Below are positions 1-7,553 of a stretch of DNA of 64,000 nucleotides, in pieces. The notes beneath the pieces were generated by a model, which saw nothing but the letters and a program-made list of their open reading frames with translations, was not told the origin of the DNA and did no database searches. The first letter of the stretch is position 1. Each line of letters begins with the position of its first letter. Source of the DNA: Streptomyces cathayae (GTDB lineage Bacteria; Actinomycetota; Actinomycetes; Streptomycetales; Streptomycetaceae); contig NZ_CP121682.1 of assembly GCF_029760955.1 (NCBI RefSeq), positions 6,838,501-6,902,500 of the forward strand, in the 5' to 3' direction. Made by a program: the position numbers and the translations under genes.

Positions 1-1045
1 AGAAGATCCCGTTGCCGACACCGACGACCACACCGGCGGTCACCGCTCCCGCCGTACCCGGCGCCAGCGCCAGGGCGAGCACCCCCGCACCGGCCAGCAC
101 GAGCGCGCCCGCCGACAGCAGACCGGGCCGGCCCAGCGGACCGCGCCTCACCACCACCAGGGTGATCGCCACCATGCCCACGCCCTGCGCTCCGATCACG
201 AGCCCCGCGGCCCCCGCGCCCCACTCCCGCTCACGGGCGAGCAGGGGAACCAGGAGCGACAGCACGGGCAACAGGAAGCCGGCCGCGAACCCGGTGAGGC
301 AAAGCCCCGGACGCAGCACCGGATGGGCGAAGGCCACGCGCACGCCGTCCATGGCCTCCTTGAGCAGACCGGCCGCCGCGGAGGACCGCGCCGCTTCGTA
401 CCGCGGGCGGACGAGCGCCAGGACGATCAGCGTGAAGGCGAAGGTGACGGCGTTGAACGCGGCCGCGCCCGCAAGCCCGGCAAGACCGACCAGGACGCCG
501 CCCAGCGGCCCGCCTCCCATGGTGATCACCTGGCCGCCGACCTGTCGCAGGGACAACGCCCGCGGTAACTGTGCCTCGGCCACCATCCGACGGGGCATGG
601 ACCCCGAGGCGGGCAGATAGAGGGCATCGACGACACCCACCGCAATACCTGTCGCGATGAGCAGCCAGGGCGGAGCCCCCAGGTGGTGGGCGAGGGTGGC
701 CAGACCCAGCGAGAGGACCAGCATCACCGCATCGCCGGTGATCAGCACGCGACGCGCGCTGACCCGGTCGCCCACCGCACCCCCGACGAGAAGGAGCAGA
801 ACGCGGGGAAGCGTGACCGCGCTCAGCACCAGACCCGCGACGCTCCCGCCGTACGCACTGGCGGCCCAGCCGAGAGCGAAGTAGAAGACCACGTTGCCCA
901 CGAGCGAGACCAGGATCCCGACGAGCCACCACAGATAGGACCGAGGCAGCCGCTCCTGGACCCGCGAGTGCCGCCCGCCACCCTGCGCGGACGGGACGCC
1001 ACAAGCCGCTCCAGGAGACTCCGCGGTCTCGTCACCGGTCGGCAT
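1..1045 (-). CDS. MFS transporter, C-terminal end cut by window
   Basis: The minus strand is open from an ATG at 1045 to the window edge, 348 codons, and codes for a very hydrophobic protein. After a hydrophilic N-terminus of about 35 residues come repeated membrane helices. The loop GGAVGDRVSARRVL is the major facilitator motif between helices 2 and 3 (G-x-x-x-D-R-x-x-x-R). This suggests a proton-driven exporter of small molecules in the cytoplasmic membrane; the substrate cannot be told. The visible part covers roughly ten helices, so only the end is missing. A G-rich stretch lies just before the ATG. No partner gene is seen upstream; the MerR-clamp gene follows on the same strand 127 bases away. 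Confidence 0.8.
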   Translation of the reverse strand, partial: MPTGDETAESPGAACGVPSAQGGGRHSRVQERLPRSYLWWLVGILVSLVGNVVFYFALGWAASAYGGSVAGLVLSAVTLPRVLLLLVGGAVGDRVSARRVLITGDAVMLVLSLGLATLAHHLGAPPWLLIATGIAVGVVDALYLPASGSMPRRMVAEAQLPRALSLRQVGGQVITMGGGPLGGVLVGLAGLAGAAAFNAVTFAFTLIVLALVRPRYEAARSSAAAGLLKEAMDGVRVAFAHPVLRPGLCLTGFAAGFLLPVLSLLVPLLAREREWGAGAAGLVIGAQGVGMVAITLVVVRRGPLGRPGLLSAGALVLAGAGVLALALAPGTAGAVTAGVVVGVGNGIF

Positions 1046-1172
1046 CAGAACCCCCGATCCATGCCGTACCGGCCTCGGGACGAACGGTCCCCGCCACGCC
1101 TCACCCACCCATGTCGAGCCATCGGTCCATTCCGCCAGGGGTCCTCAGCGCTTCAGTGCTTCGGCGCTCGGC

Positions 1173-2264
1173 TCAGGCCTGGCTGTCCAGCCGGACCGGC
1201 ATCAGCAGCGAGAAGGTGTCCTCGTCGTCGGGGCGGCGGATCGCGAGCGGTGCCGTGGAGGCGCCGAACTCCAGGACCAGCCGGTCACGGGCCCCGGCGT
1301 CGAGGGCGTGCAGCAGGAACTCGCGGTTGACAGCGACACGGTCCTGGCCGTCGTCACCGTCCTCGCAGAGGACCACCGTGCCGTCGTCGGCCACCCCGAG
1401 CACGCTGACCTCGTAGGGCACCCCGTCCTGCTCGCGCACCTCGCCGGTACGGACGGGACCCGCCTCCACCGCCTCCCGGAAGGCCACCACCTCGACGAGG
1501 GCCCGACGCCCGGCCGGCAGATGGACCAGGCGCCGGTAGTCCGGGAACTCGTGGTCGAGGCACTGGCCGGCCACCTGACGGCCGCTCTCGGTCTCCAGCG
1601 CCACCCGGTCACCGTCCACGGAGAGCCGGACGGGTTCGGTGCCGCCGGCCAGCGCCCGCATCGCGTCGACCAGCGGCAGGGGCACGGTCACCTGCACGCG
1701 GGACCCGCCGTGCCCGGTGACCGCGGTCCGCGCGACGGCCAGCCGGTACCGGTCGGTCGCCACGAGGCGCAGGATGTCGCCCTCGATGTCGAACAGGACC
1801 CCGCCGAGCATCGGCAGTTCGGGATCCGTGCCGGCGGCGAAACGGACCGCGTCCAACGCGGTGGCCAGTTCGGGCGAGGCAAGGGTCGGCCGGGCCGAGG
1901 AGGTACGGAGCGAGGTCATGGGTTTCTCCCTGTCGTCGAGTAGGGCTCGGAGCGTGGAGAACTCACCGCGGGCATCGGACAACCCCTGTTCCAGCCGGCG
2001 CAGGTGCGCCTGAAGGAGCTGCCGGACGAGATCGGTGTCCGCGCCGGCCCAGCCGGCCAGCACCAGCCGGATGTCGGCCAGCGGCATCCCGGCCCGGCGC
2101 AACCGCGCCAGCAACCTGGCCTCGTCCGACTGCCCGGGCGCGTACCAGCGGTAGCCGCTGACCGGGTCCACCCAGTCGGGGACCAGCACCCCCGCACGGT
2201 CGTAGAACCGCAGGGCGCTCACGCTCAGGCCGCTGTCCCGGGCCATCTCACCAATGCTGCGCAT
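1173..2264 (-). CDS. MerR regulator fused to DNA polymerase III beta-clamp-like domains
   Basis: A 363-residue protein. Residues 1-70 are a MerR winged helix (start MRSIGEMARDSGLSVSALRF, then GYRWY), followed by a short coiled coil to about residue 115. From about residue 120 the sequence is not a usual MerR ligand domain but resembles the middle and C-terminal domains of the replication sliding clamp DnaN: TDRYRLAVA, EFPDYRRL, NREFLLHAL and a final MPVRL. The ATG at 2264 has GGAGAG five bases upstream and sits behind a MerR-type promoter. By family it should bind DNA as a dimer at its own promoter; what the clamp part senses or binds is unknown. It may assemble or respond to DNA or nucleotide state, but that is inference. 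Confidence 0.85.
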   Translation of the reverse strand: MRSIGEMARDSGLSVSALRFYDRAGVLVPDWVDPVSGYRWYAPGQSDEARLLARLRRAGMPLADIRLVLAGWAGADTDLVRQLLQAHLRRLEQGLSDARGEFSTLRALLDDREKPMTSLRTSSARPTLASPELATALDAVRFAAGTDPELPMLGGVLFDIEGDILRLVATDRYRLAVARTAVTGHGGSRVQVTVPLPLVDAMRALAGGTEPVRLSVDGDRVALETESGRQVAGQCLDHEFPDYRRLVHLPAGRRALVEVVAFREAVEAGPVRTGEVREQDGVPYEVSVLGVADDGTVVLCEDGDDGQDRVAVNREFLLHALDAGARDRLVLEFGASTAPLAIRRPDDEDTFSLLMPVRLDSQA

Positions 2265-2283
2265 CTCGCTCTCCACACCCGAG

Positions 2284-2314
2284 ACCCTGCCCCCTCGACA
2301 AGGTCGAGGGTCAA
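2284..2314 (-). promoter_or_regulatory. MerR-type promoter with 19-bp spacer and palindromic operator
   Basis: On the minus strand TTGACC (2314-2309) and CAGGGT (2289-2284) are separated by 19 bases, the long spacing typical of MerR-controlled promoters. The spacer holds a perfect inverted repeat, CCCTCGAC-AAG-GTCGAGGG at 2292-2310. The start codon of the MerR-clamp gene lies 20 bases beyond the -10, so this is very probably its autoregulated promoter. The TGA stop of the upstream TnpB-like gene overlaps the -35 box. Confidence 0.75.
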
Positions 2315-3819
2315 CCGTTCCTATGGGAGTCGGCCAGCGTGGCCGACTCGCCGCAAACCGGGCCGGTGAGGGCCTGGTGACCTCGCGAACGGTCTTCGAG
2401 GACGGGGAACAGCACAAGCTGGTCACCTCGGCACGGTCGGGTCTTGCCGCCCCGTCGGGGCGTGCCCGCTGTCCTGGGTGGGCTCGTGGTCCCGCGCGGC
2501 CTGGGAGGGGATGCGGTCTGGCCGGTAGCTCTCCGCTGCCCGATCCTCTGGTCGGGTGCGGTCACACCTGGCCGACGCCGGATCCTGTGTCCCAGGCCGC
2601 GCCTGCCGATCGCCACGGCGGCACCGTGGTGCCGGGTGACGGTGGTCCTGGTCTGCTGCTGGAGCGAGGGGGCCCAGTGCTTCCCGCCCCAGATGCTGGT
2701 GTAGGCGGGGTCGACGGCGATGACGATCAGGCCGTGGTGGTGGGCCATGCCGCGCAGTCGTTCGCGGAATCGTGCGGTGGGGATGCCTGCGACCGTGCGG
2801 CGGAAACGTTTGCCGCGCTGCCCGCGGCCCATGGTCTCGCGGCCGGTGGCGCGGGCGTCGGTGAAGCCGAGGTTCTCGATCGTGATACCCGCGCAGCCGT
2901 GCTCATGGGCGATGAAGAGCAGGCGGCGGATCGCTGCCCGGAGCCTGCCGTCCCGAGTGGTGGTGGGGCCGGTCAGGTCGAGCGGGACGGTGTGTGGTCC
3001 ACCGGTCGGGTTGCCGTGCTCGTCAAGGACGATGGCCGCGAGGTGGTCGGCGTTGAGGTCGACGCCGAGCGTGCGCGCACCCGAGGCACGGATCTCTTGT
3101 GGGGTGGGCGGCGTGGCCTTGTCCGACGACCAGGAGGCATCGAGGTACCAGCGGCCCCGGGCGGGGTCGTGGACGATGTCGTAGCGGACGGCCCGGTTGG
3201 CGGTGACGCGGTCGATCCATTCCTCGCGCAGATGGTGGAAAAGCACCGTGCACTGAAGCCGGTAACGGCCGCGAGGTGCGTTGGCCAGGTGCCGCAGGGG
3301 CTCGGGCAGTACGAGGGTGACGGCGCCGTCGCCCGGGTCGACGGCGATGGTGTAGTTGCCGAACGGGGCCGCGGACTCGCCGTCAGCCGTCAGGAACAGG
3401 CGCGAGGCCTCCCATCGCCGACGCCACTGCTCTTCGGTGAGCTGGGCGTCGGCGAGGTGGTGACGCTTCTTCAGCAGTCCTCGGCCGCCGACGGTGATCG
3501 CCGGACGACCGGATGCGATGCGCTGCTCCACGGCAGCCAGGCGGGTCTTGAGGGACTGCAGGCGGCACTGCTTGTGGAAGCGCTCGTTCTGGTCGGTGTA
3601 GCCCCGGGCCTTGCCCACGCGCTTCCCGCACGGCACGGCGAGACGGCGTTCGATGGCGCGGGCGGCGCGACGCAGCCCGGCGGCCTGGTCGTACAGGCAC
3701 CGCGGGGAGAGCTGGTACTGGTCCTCCGAGGTGCGGGTCATCGCCCCGGCCCACAGCGAGGACGACACAGCGGTGAGCGCCTTCTTGCGCTCCGCCCGCC
3801 GATCTGCCTCTGCCTCCAC
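2311..3819 (-). CDS. TnpB-like (IS200/IS605 accessory) protein, solitary, zinc finger absent
   Basis: About 502 residues from a GTG at 3819 (an ATG-like start at residue 27 is also possible). The RuvC-like core shows GVDLNADHLA near residue 250 (first Asp) and TIENLGF near 330 (Glu), then DPAYTSIWGGKHW near 375. The usual TnpB zinc-finger cysteines are absent, and where the third catalytic Asp is expected (DxNAAxNI) it reads RHHGAAVAIGRRGLGH. The last 100 residues are Pro/Arg-rich and low in complexity. No TnpA transposase lies in the window. The family is a guide-RNA nuclease of IS elements; many actinomycete relatives look like this one. Whether it still cuts is doubtful. It ends inside the MerR-clamp promoter. 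Confidence 0.75.
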   Translation of the reverse strand: MEAEADRRAERKKALTAVSSSLWAGAMTRTSEDQYQLSPRCLYDQAAGLRRAARAIERRLAVPCGKRVGKARGYTDQNERFHKQCRLQSLKTRLAAVEQRIASGRPAITVGGRGLLKKRHHLADAQLTEEQWRRRWEASRLFLTADGESAAPFGNYTIAVDPGDGAVTLVLPEPLRHLANAPRGRYRLQCTVLFHHLREEWIDRVTANRAVRYDIVHDPARGRWYLDASWSSDKATPPTPQEIRASGARTLGVDLNADHLAAIVLDEHGNPTGGPHTVPLDLTGPTTTRDGRLRAAIRRLLFIAHEHGCAGITIENLGFTDARATGRETMGRGQRGKRFRRTVAGIPTARFRERLRGMAHHHGLIVIAVDPAYTSIWGGKHWAPSLQQQTRTTVTRHHGAAVAIGRRGLGHRIRRRPGVTAPDQRIGQRRATGQTASPPRPRGTTSPPRTAGTPRRGGKTRPCRGDQLVLFPVLEDRSRGHQALTGPVCGESATLADSHRNG

Positions 3820-3919
3820 TGAGCCCCCGGGCTCACCACAGCAATTGAGGCAGTGTCAGGACCCGTCCCCAGGCGGAGACTTCCGGGCCCGGGCATGCGG
3901 CTTGGCGCTGTACCCGGCA

Positions 3920-4066
3920 TCTCCCCGGCGCGAGGTCGACTTGTACGAGCACGCCGCCGGCACCCCGGCCGCCATCGGCAGCAAGACCCTGGTGGTCAAC
4001 ACCGATACCACCAACCCTTCGGAGGCCGCTGCCCGGATCACTGCTGCTCTTCGGCAAGCCTCTTGA
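3920..4066 (+). pseudogene. C-terminal remnant of a P-loop kinase-like gene
   Basis: The plus strand here reads EVDLYEHAAGTPAAIG followed by TLVVNTDTTNPSEAAARI and a stop at 4066. This matches the pattern of the last 45 residues of small P-loop kinases (AAA-type), in which a beta strand with VNTDT is followed by a helix with EAAxRI. There is no P-loop part; the sequence upstream is the TnpB-like gene on the other strand. It looks like a gene whose 5' part was lost when the element inserted. The last 29 bases overlap the 3' end of the SRPBCC gene. Confidence 0.45.
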
Positions 4067-4568
4067 TGCCGTGAAGGGTGGTCTCCATCCCCGCGTGCAG
4101 TTCTTTCAGCCGGAAGGAAATGATCTCCTCCTCCCGATCCGGCCAGCGCTCGATGGCCAGAGTGACCCCGTTGCGGCCCGGCCCGATGAGGGCCGACTGC
4201 CGCAGCCGGGTGCCCTCGCCCTCGGCCTCGAGTTCGTAGCGCCAGGACGCCATAGGCTTCGCCGGATCCAGCGTCGGCTCTCCGAACCGGCCGTCCGCAT
4301 CCGTGACGGCCCAGGCGAACACCCATGGTTCGTCCACCTCGACCACGTGGGAGACGGTTCGCCACTCGCCGAGCTTGTCGTGGCGGTTGTAGCCCTCGAA
4401 GCGCGCACCCACCACGGGCCGGTCCGCGCCGTCGAGCCATACGACGCGCTGCAGCTCCGGACTGAGCCGGGCAGGCAGATGGACGTCCGTCACCAGCTCC
4501 CAGACCCGCGGTAAGGCTGCCTCGACATGAACATCGCAGTGCACACGTGGACCATCGGCGAATCGCAC
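4038..4568 (-). CDS. SRPBCC family protein (START/Bet v1-like fold)
   Basis: Codes for 176 residues from a GTG at 4568, which has GGGAG six bases upstream; an ATG at 4601 would add 11 residues but has no ribosome site. The pattern PRVWELVTDVHLPARLSPEL near the N-terminus, a central FAWAVTDADG, and a C-terminal amphipathic helix ending in LHGIKRLAEE are those of polyketide-cyclase/dehydrase-type SRPBCC proteins, which enclose a hydrophobic ligand in a deep cavity. Such proteins often answer to ArsR or act as stress-linked lipid binders; neither is shown here. It stands alone, with about 190 bases before the next gene upstream on the same strand. Confidence 0.75.
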   Translation of the reverse strand: MRFADGPRVHCDVHVEAALPRVWELVTDVHLPARLSPELQRVVWLDGADRPVVGARFEGYNRHDKLGEWRTVSHVVEVDEPWVFAWAVTDADGRFGEPTLDPAKPMASWRYELEAEGEGTRLRQSALIGPGRNGVTLAIERWPDREEEIISFRLKELHAGMETTLHGIKRLAEEQQ

Positions 4569-4759
4569 GTCAGTCTCCCTCGGTTCGGACTCCCTGATCA
4601 TCTGAGATCTTGATGTATCTCGCAACAGTTTTTGGCCTCGTCGGCTCGTCCAGAAGCGGGCGCACGGGTGAGGCCCCTGGGCGCAGGGGTACTGGCGGCG
4701 GCCGAGGTGCTCTTCGACGGCATTGAGAAGCACGTCGTCACCGCGGGCAGGAGAGGAGG

Positions 4760-5188
4760 TCAGGACAGCAGCAGTTGGTAGACGGCCCGGTGCTTGCCGG
4801 GACCCTTGAAGTCCCTGTGGATCGAGACGCCGTTCACTTCCATCTCTCCGGGCACATTGTGGAAACCGAGCGAGAGCCAGGTGGCCTGAGCGCCGGTGTT
4901 CTCGGGTTCGGACGTCAAGTAGAGACGGGAGCAGCCCCAGGAGACGGCTCGCAGCCGTACGTGTTCCAGCAGGGTCTTCGCCACGCCGAGCCTGCGGTGG
5001 CCGGGACTGGTCATCACGTCCTGGATGTAGACCTCCTCGGGATCTTCCTGACTGCGGAACGCCATGACCGCACCGGCCACTTCCCCGTCGATCAGGGCGA
5101 CCGGGCACGAGGAGGCGAAAAGGTGCGCGTACAGCCAGTAGTCCGACGCGGTACGGGGGCTGATGTAAGGGGGTCCCTGCTCCATCAA
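4760..5188 (-). CDS. GNAT family N-acetyltransferase, N-terminus probably frameshifted
   Basis: The open frame gives 142 residues with the GNAT core: a strand VYIQDVMTSPGHRRLGVAKTLL, in which the acetyl-CoA loop is RRLGVA, and GCSRLYLTSEPENTGA-TWLSLGF near the end. It should transfer an acetyl group from acetyl-CoA to a small amine or protein; the substrate is unknown. The start is poor: TTG or ATG at 5188/5185 with no ribosome site. The frame stays open upstream and reads DLIPDVIKLME, the expected first helix, without any start. In the next frame an ATG at 5235 behind GGAGTGAG gives MHVTPFAR; one extra base near 5215 would join the two. Loss of one G is likely. Confidence 0.7.
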   Translation of the reverse strand: MMEQGPPYISPRTASDYWLYAHLFASSCPVALIDGEVAGAVMAFRSQEDPEEVYIQDVMTSPGHRRLGVAKTLLEHVRLRAVSWGCSRLYLTSEPENTGAQATWLSLGFHNVPGEMEVNGVSIHRDFKGPGKHRAVYQLLLS

Positions 5189-5246
5189 CTTGATGACGTC
5201 GGGGATCAGGTCCTGGCGAAGGGGGTGACGTGCATGGCGGTGGGTC

Positions 5247-5895
5247 TCACTCCGGTTGGTGGATCAATTGGGTCAGCAGGCGGGCGGCGGTGGCGGGGTC
5301 GGTGGCCTCCGTGACGCTGCGGCCGACGATGAGCACGTCCCATTCGGGGCTGCGCAGCACCATCCGGTCGGTCGAGCTGAAACCGCCGGACACGGCGACC
5401 GGCAGCCTCGTCCAGCTGTGGAGCGCCTGGGAGCGGGCCAGGGGATGGTTGCTCCCGACCCCGATGTCGATGTCGGTGGTGATGGCGAAGCCGTCCACAC
5501 CGGCCTGCTCCCTGTCGGCGATCCAGTGCGCGGAGACATGTCCGGACGGTACGTCCAGCAGGATGGGCACGCCCAGCCGCCGCCCCGCGTCGACAGCTGC
5601 CGACACGCTCGCGATGGTGGCCGGCCCGATGAGGAAGACCGCGTCCGCTCCGTACTCGGCCGTCGGCACCACCTGGTCGCGTCCCCAGTCGGCCGACATC
5701 ATCTCCGCGACGACGGTGGTGTGGGGGACGGCTCGCTTGATCCGCTCCACGGCGGTGACACCCACCGTCTTGATCAACGGATCGCCGACCTCGATGAACT
5801 CGGCACCCGCCGAGGCCACGGCCTGTGCCACTTCGACGGGCCTGGTCCAGGTCGTGCAGGTCCAGCGCGATCCGAATGGACCTGTCACCCCGCAA
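5247..5895 (-). CDS. HUMPS-family decarboxylase/synthase (hexulose-phosphate-synthase-like), frameshifted near its start
   Basis: The body (about 190 residues) is an OMP-decarboxylase-type barrel: EFIEVGDPLIKTVG, a central GADAVFLIGPATIASV, and a C-terminal AVSGGFSSTDRM with a phosphate-binding VLIVGRSV. Family members make hexulose 6-phosphate or decarboxylate 3-keto-gulonate 6-phosphate; here the usual D-x-K-x-x-D catalytic motif reads VVAEMMSADWG, so activity is uncertain. The expected N-terminus (IRIALDLHDLDQA) is in another frame and joins VEVAQAVASAG only if one base of the GGG at 5838-5840 is removed. The start is probably the TTG at 5895; the ATG-like start at 5888 gives a wrong N-terminus. 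Either a broken gene or a sequencing slip. Confidence 0.65.
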
Positions 5896-5966
5896 CCGCC
5901 GATAGGCGTCGGGAGGCGGAAGTGGCGCGGACGAGCCCGTTGTTGCGCTCCGGAACTCCAGCGGTG

Positions 5967-6173
5967 CTACAGAGCCGCGAGCGCCACGAACGCGGTCCAC
6001 TCGGCCTGGCCGACCCGCAGTACGGGCCCGCCGTCCACGGCCTTCGAGTCCCGTACATACACGGTGTCCGAGCCGACGGCCACCTCTACGCAGTCCCCGC
6101 CGCTCGTTCCGCTGTAGCTGCTCTTGAACCAGGCGAGTTCACTGGACTGCTCGATGCCCTGATCGGTGCTCAT
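5967..6173 (-). CDS. DUF397 domain protein
   Basis: A 68-residue protein with the full DUF397 pattern: LAWFKSSYSGTSGGDCVEVA, VYVRDSK, then a Pro-Val-Leu and WTAFVAL end. Its ATG overlaps the stop of the XRE/DUF5753 gene by four bases (ATGA), so the two are translationally coupled. In Streptomyces such small proteins are encoded in many copies, each beside a Scr1-type XRE regulator, and the pair has been likened to toxin-antitoxin or sigma/anti-sigma-like modules controlling development; the exact function of this pair is not known. Confidence 0.9.
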   Translation of the reverse strand: MSTDQGIEQSSELAWFKSSYSGTSGGDCVEVAVGSDTVYVRDSKAVDGGPVLRVGQAEWTAFVALAAL

Positions 6174-7027
6174 AGCTCCCCTGCCATGCGCTCGATGAGA
6201 CGGGAGGACTCCTCGGTGTTGAGGGCCTGCGTGCGCAGCATCCCATACCGCAGCCAGAACTCGCTGACCTCGTGCCGGTCGGACCTGACGCTTACGACGT
6301 CCTGTGCCTCGATGTACGCGAACTGCTTGCGGTCAGTCGACTCGATCAGCACCATCGGCCCGTTGAGTCCGCTGTGGGCACCTCGGACCGTGGGCATGAC
6401 CTGGAGTTCGACGTTGCGCATCTTCGAGCACATCAGCAGGTGCTCCAACTGTCCTTGCATGATGGCAGTGCTGCGGACCCCCCGCAGGATCGCTGCTTCC
6501 TCCACGACGAACACGAAGACCATGGGCGGGTTCTTGCGGCTCAGCAGCGCCTGACGCGCAAGGCGAGCCGCGACCCTTTGCTCGACGATCTCATCGGACA
6601 GAGGCGGAAAATGCGCTTCAAGCAGCGCCTGTGCGTATGCCTCGGTTTGCAGCAACCCGGGAATCAACAGGGGGTCGTACGAGAACCTGCTCACCGCCTC
6701 GGCCTCCAGCAGGGCGAAGTCCTGGAAGAAGACGGGCAGTTTGGCCCGGTCCACGTCCTCCTGGAGCACCCGCAGCGCCCCGCCCGCCTCCAGCACCCGC
6801 TCCGCGGCTTCCGTGAAGGCCGCCTTGGCCGGTCTCCGCCCCTGCTCGACGGAAGCGACCTGCTCCATCGAGTAGTCGATCGCCTCGGCGAGGGCCTGCT
6901 GGGTGAGGCCGGCGCGTTCGCGGAAGAGGCGGACGAGCTTGCCGTAGGCGCTCCAGGCTGCCGGGCGTTCCTTGTCCGGCCGGCGCTGACCGGTGGTTCC
7001 GCATTCCCGCTGGGTCGTCCTGCTCAT
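6170..7027 (-). CDS. XRE-family regulator with DUF5753 (Scr1-type)
   Basis: 285 residues from an ATG at 7027 with AGGGGGC five bases before it. Residues 30-90 are a Cro/C1 helix-turn-helix (LFRERAGLTQQALAEAIDY, SMEQVASVEQGRRP). The rest is DUF5753: FFQDFALLEAEA, YDPLLIPGLLQTEAYA, then VVEEAAILRGV and the typical GPMVLIE and QDVVSVRSD segments. It should be a DNA-binding regulator whose C-terminal part pairs with the DUF397 protein encoded next. The coupled stop and start indicate one transcript. No distinct operator is visible upstream. Confidence 0.9.
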   Translation of the reverse strand: MSRTTQRECGTTGQRRPDKERPAAWSAYGKLVRLFRERAGLTQQALAEAIDYSMEQVASVEQGRRPAKAAFTEAAERVLEAGGALRVLQEDVDRAKLPVFFQDFALLEAEAVSRFSYDPLLIPGLLQTEAYAQALLEAHFPPLSDEIVEQRVAARLARQALLSRKNPPMVFVFVVEEAAILRGVRSTAIMQGQLEHLLMCSKMRNVELQVMPTVRGAHSGLNGPMVLIESTDRKQFAYIEAQDVVSVRSDRHEVSEFWLRYGMLRTQALNTEESSRLIERMAGEL

Positions 7028-7135
7028 CACGCCCCCTGTTCTGCGCAGTGGTTCCTTGTGACGGCAACGATCGGTGAGCCGTTCCGGCCACGGGCTTCGA
7101 CCCGTACACCTGCCGTACGAAGCCGTACAGCGGCC

Positions 7136-7369
7136 GTGCTGGACGAGGGAGTGGTGGAGCCCGGTGACGACCGGCACCACATCGCCACCCTGCGCGACTA
7201 CCGCAGCCTCATGAGACTCGCGCACGACGCCAGAAAGCCCATGTTCGATCTGAAGGCCGCCGACGGTGCGCTCGGCAGCACCCAGAAGTACGTGCAGACC
7301 TGCTACCGGGAGTTCCGCAGCCTGGCGGAAGGCGTACTGGCGCGCACACAAGAACTCGGCAGCGGGTGA
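7136..7369 (+). pseudogene. C-terminal fragment resembling a ParA-type ATPase
   Basis: The plus strand from a GTG at 7136 codes for 77 residues: a segment with DYRSLMRLAHDARKPMFDL, then AADGALGSTQKYVQTCYREF and LAEGVLARTQ. This matches what I remember of the tail of ParA/AAA partition ATPases (SLVPLAQEARKPIF, ADGAIGAH). The Walker motifs are absent. The reading frame runs into the start of the divergent XRE gene, so the 5' part has been replaced. I take it as the remnant of a mobile or chromosomal parA-like gene, with modest certainty. Confidence 0.4.
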
Positions 7370-7553
7370 TGGGACCGTCCCCGCGTCTGAGGGAGACATC
7401 GAAGACTCGGAAGGATGTCGAGCGTCCCTGCTCCCCGTGAGTACCCCGAGGAACTCCGTGAGCGGGCGACGTGGTCGGTGGTCGAGGCCCGCAGGGGCCC
7501 GGCCGGTCGGCTCGGCGCGATCAGGCGGACCACTGATCAGCCCGGCGAGGCAC

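Noticed and set aside
231..1004. Long open frame opposite to or out of register with the MFS gene
   Set aside because: Its product is Arg/Gly/Pro-rich without any family pattern; the other frame on the same strand gives a clear MFS protein.
2264..4066. Defined terminal repeats of the TnpB element
   Set aside because: I could not find convincing ends or target duplications by eye; elements of this type lack inverted repeats, so boundaries need comparison with an empty site.
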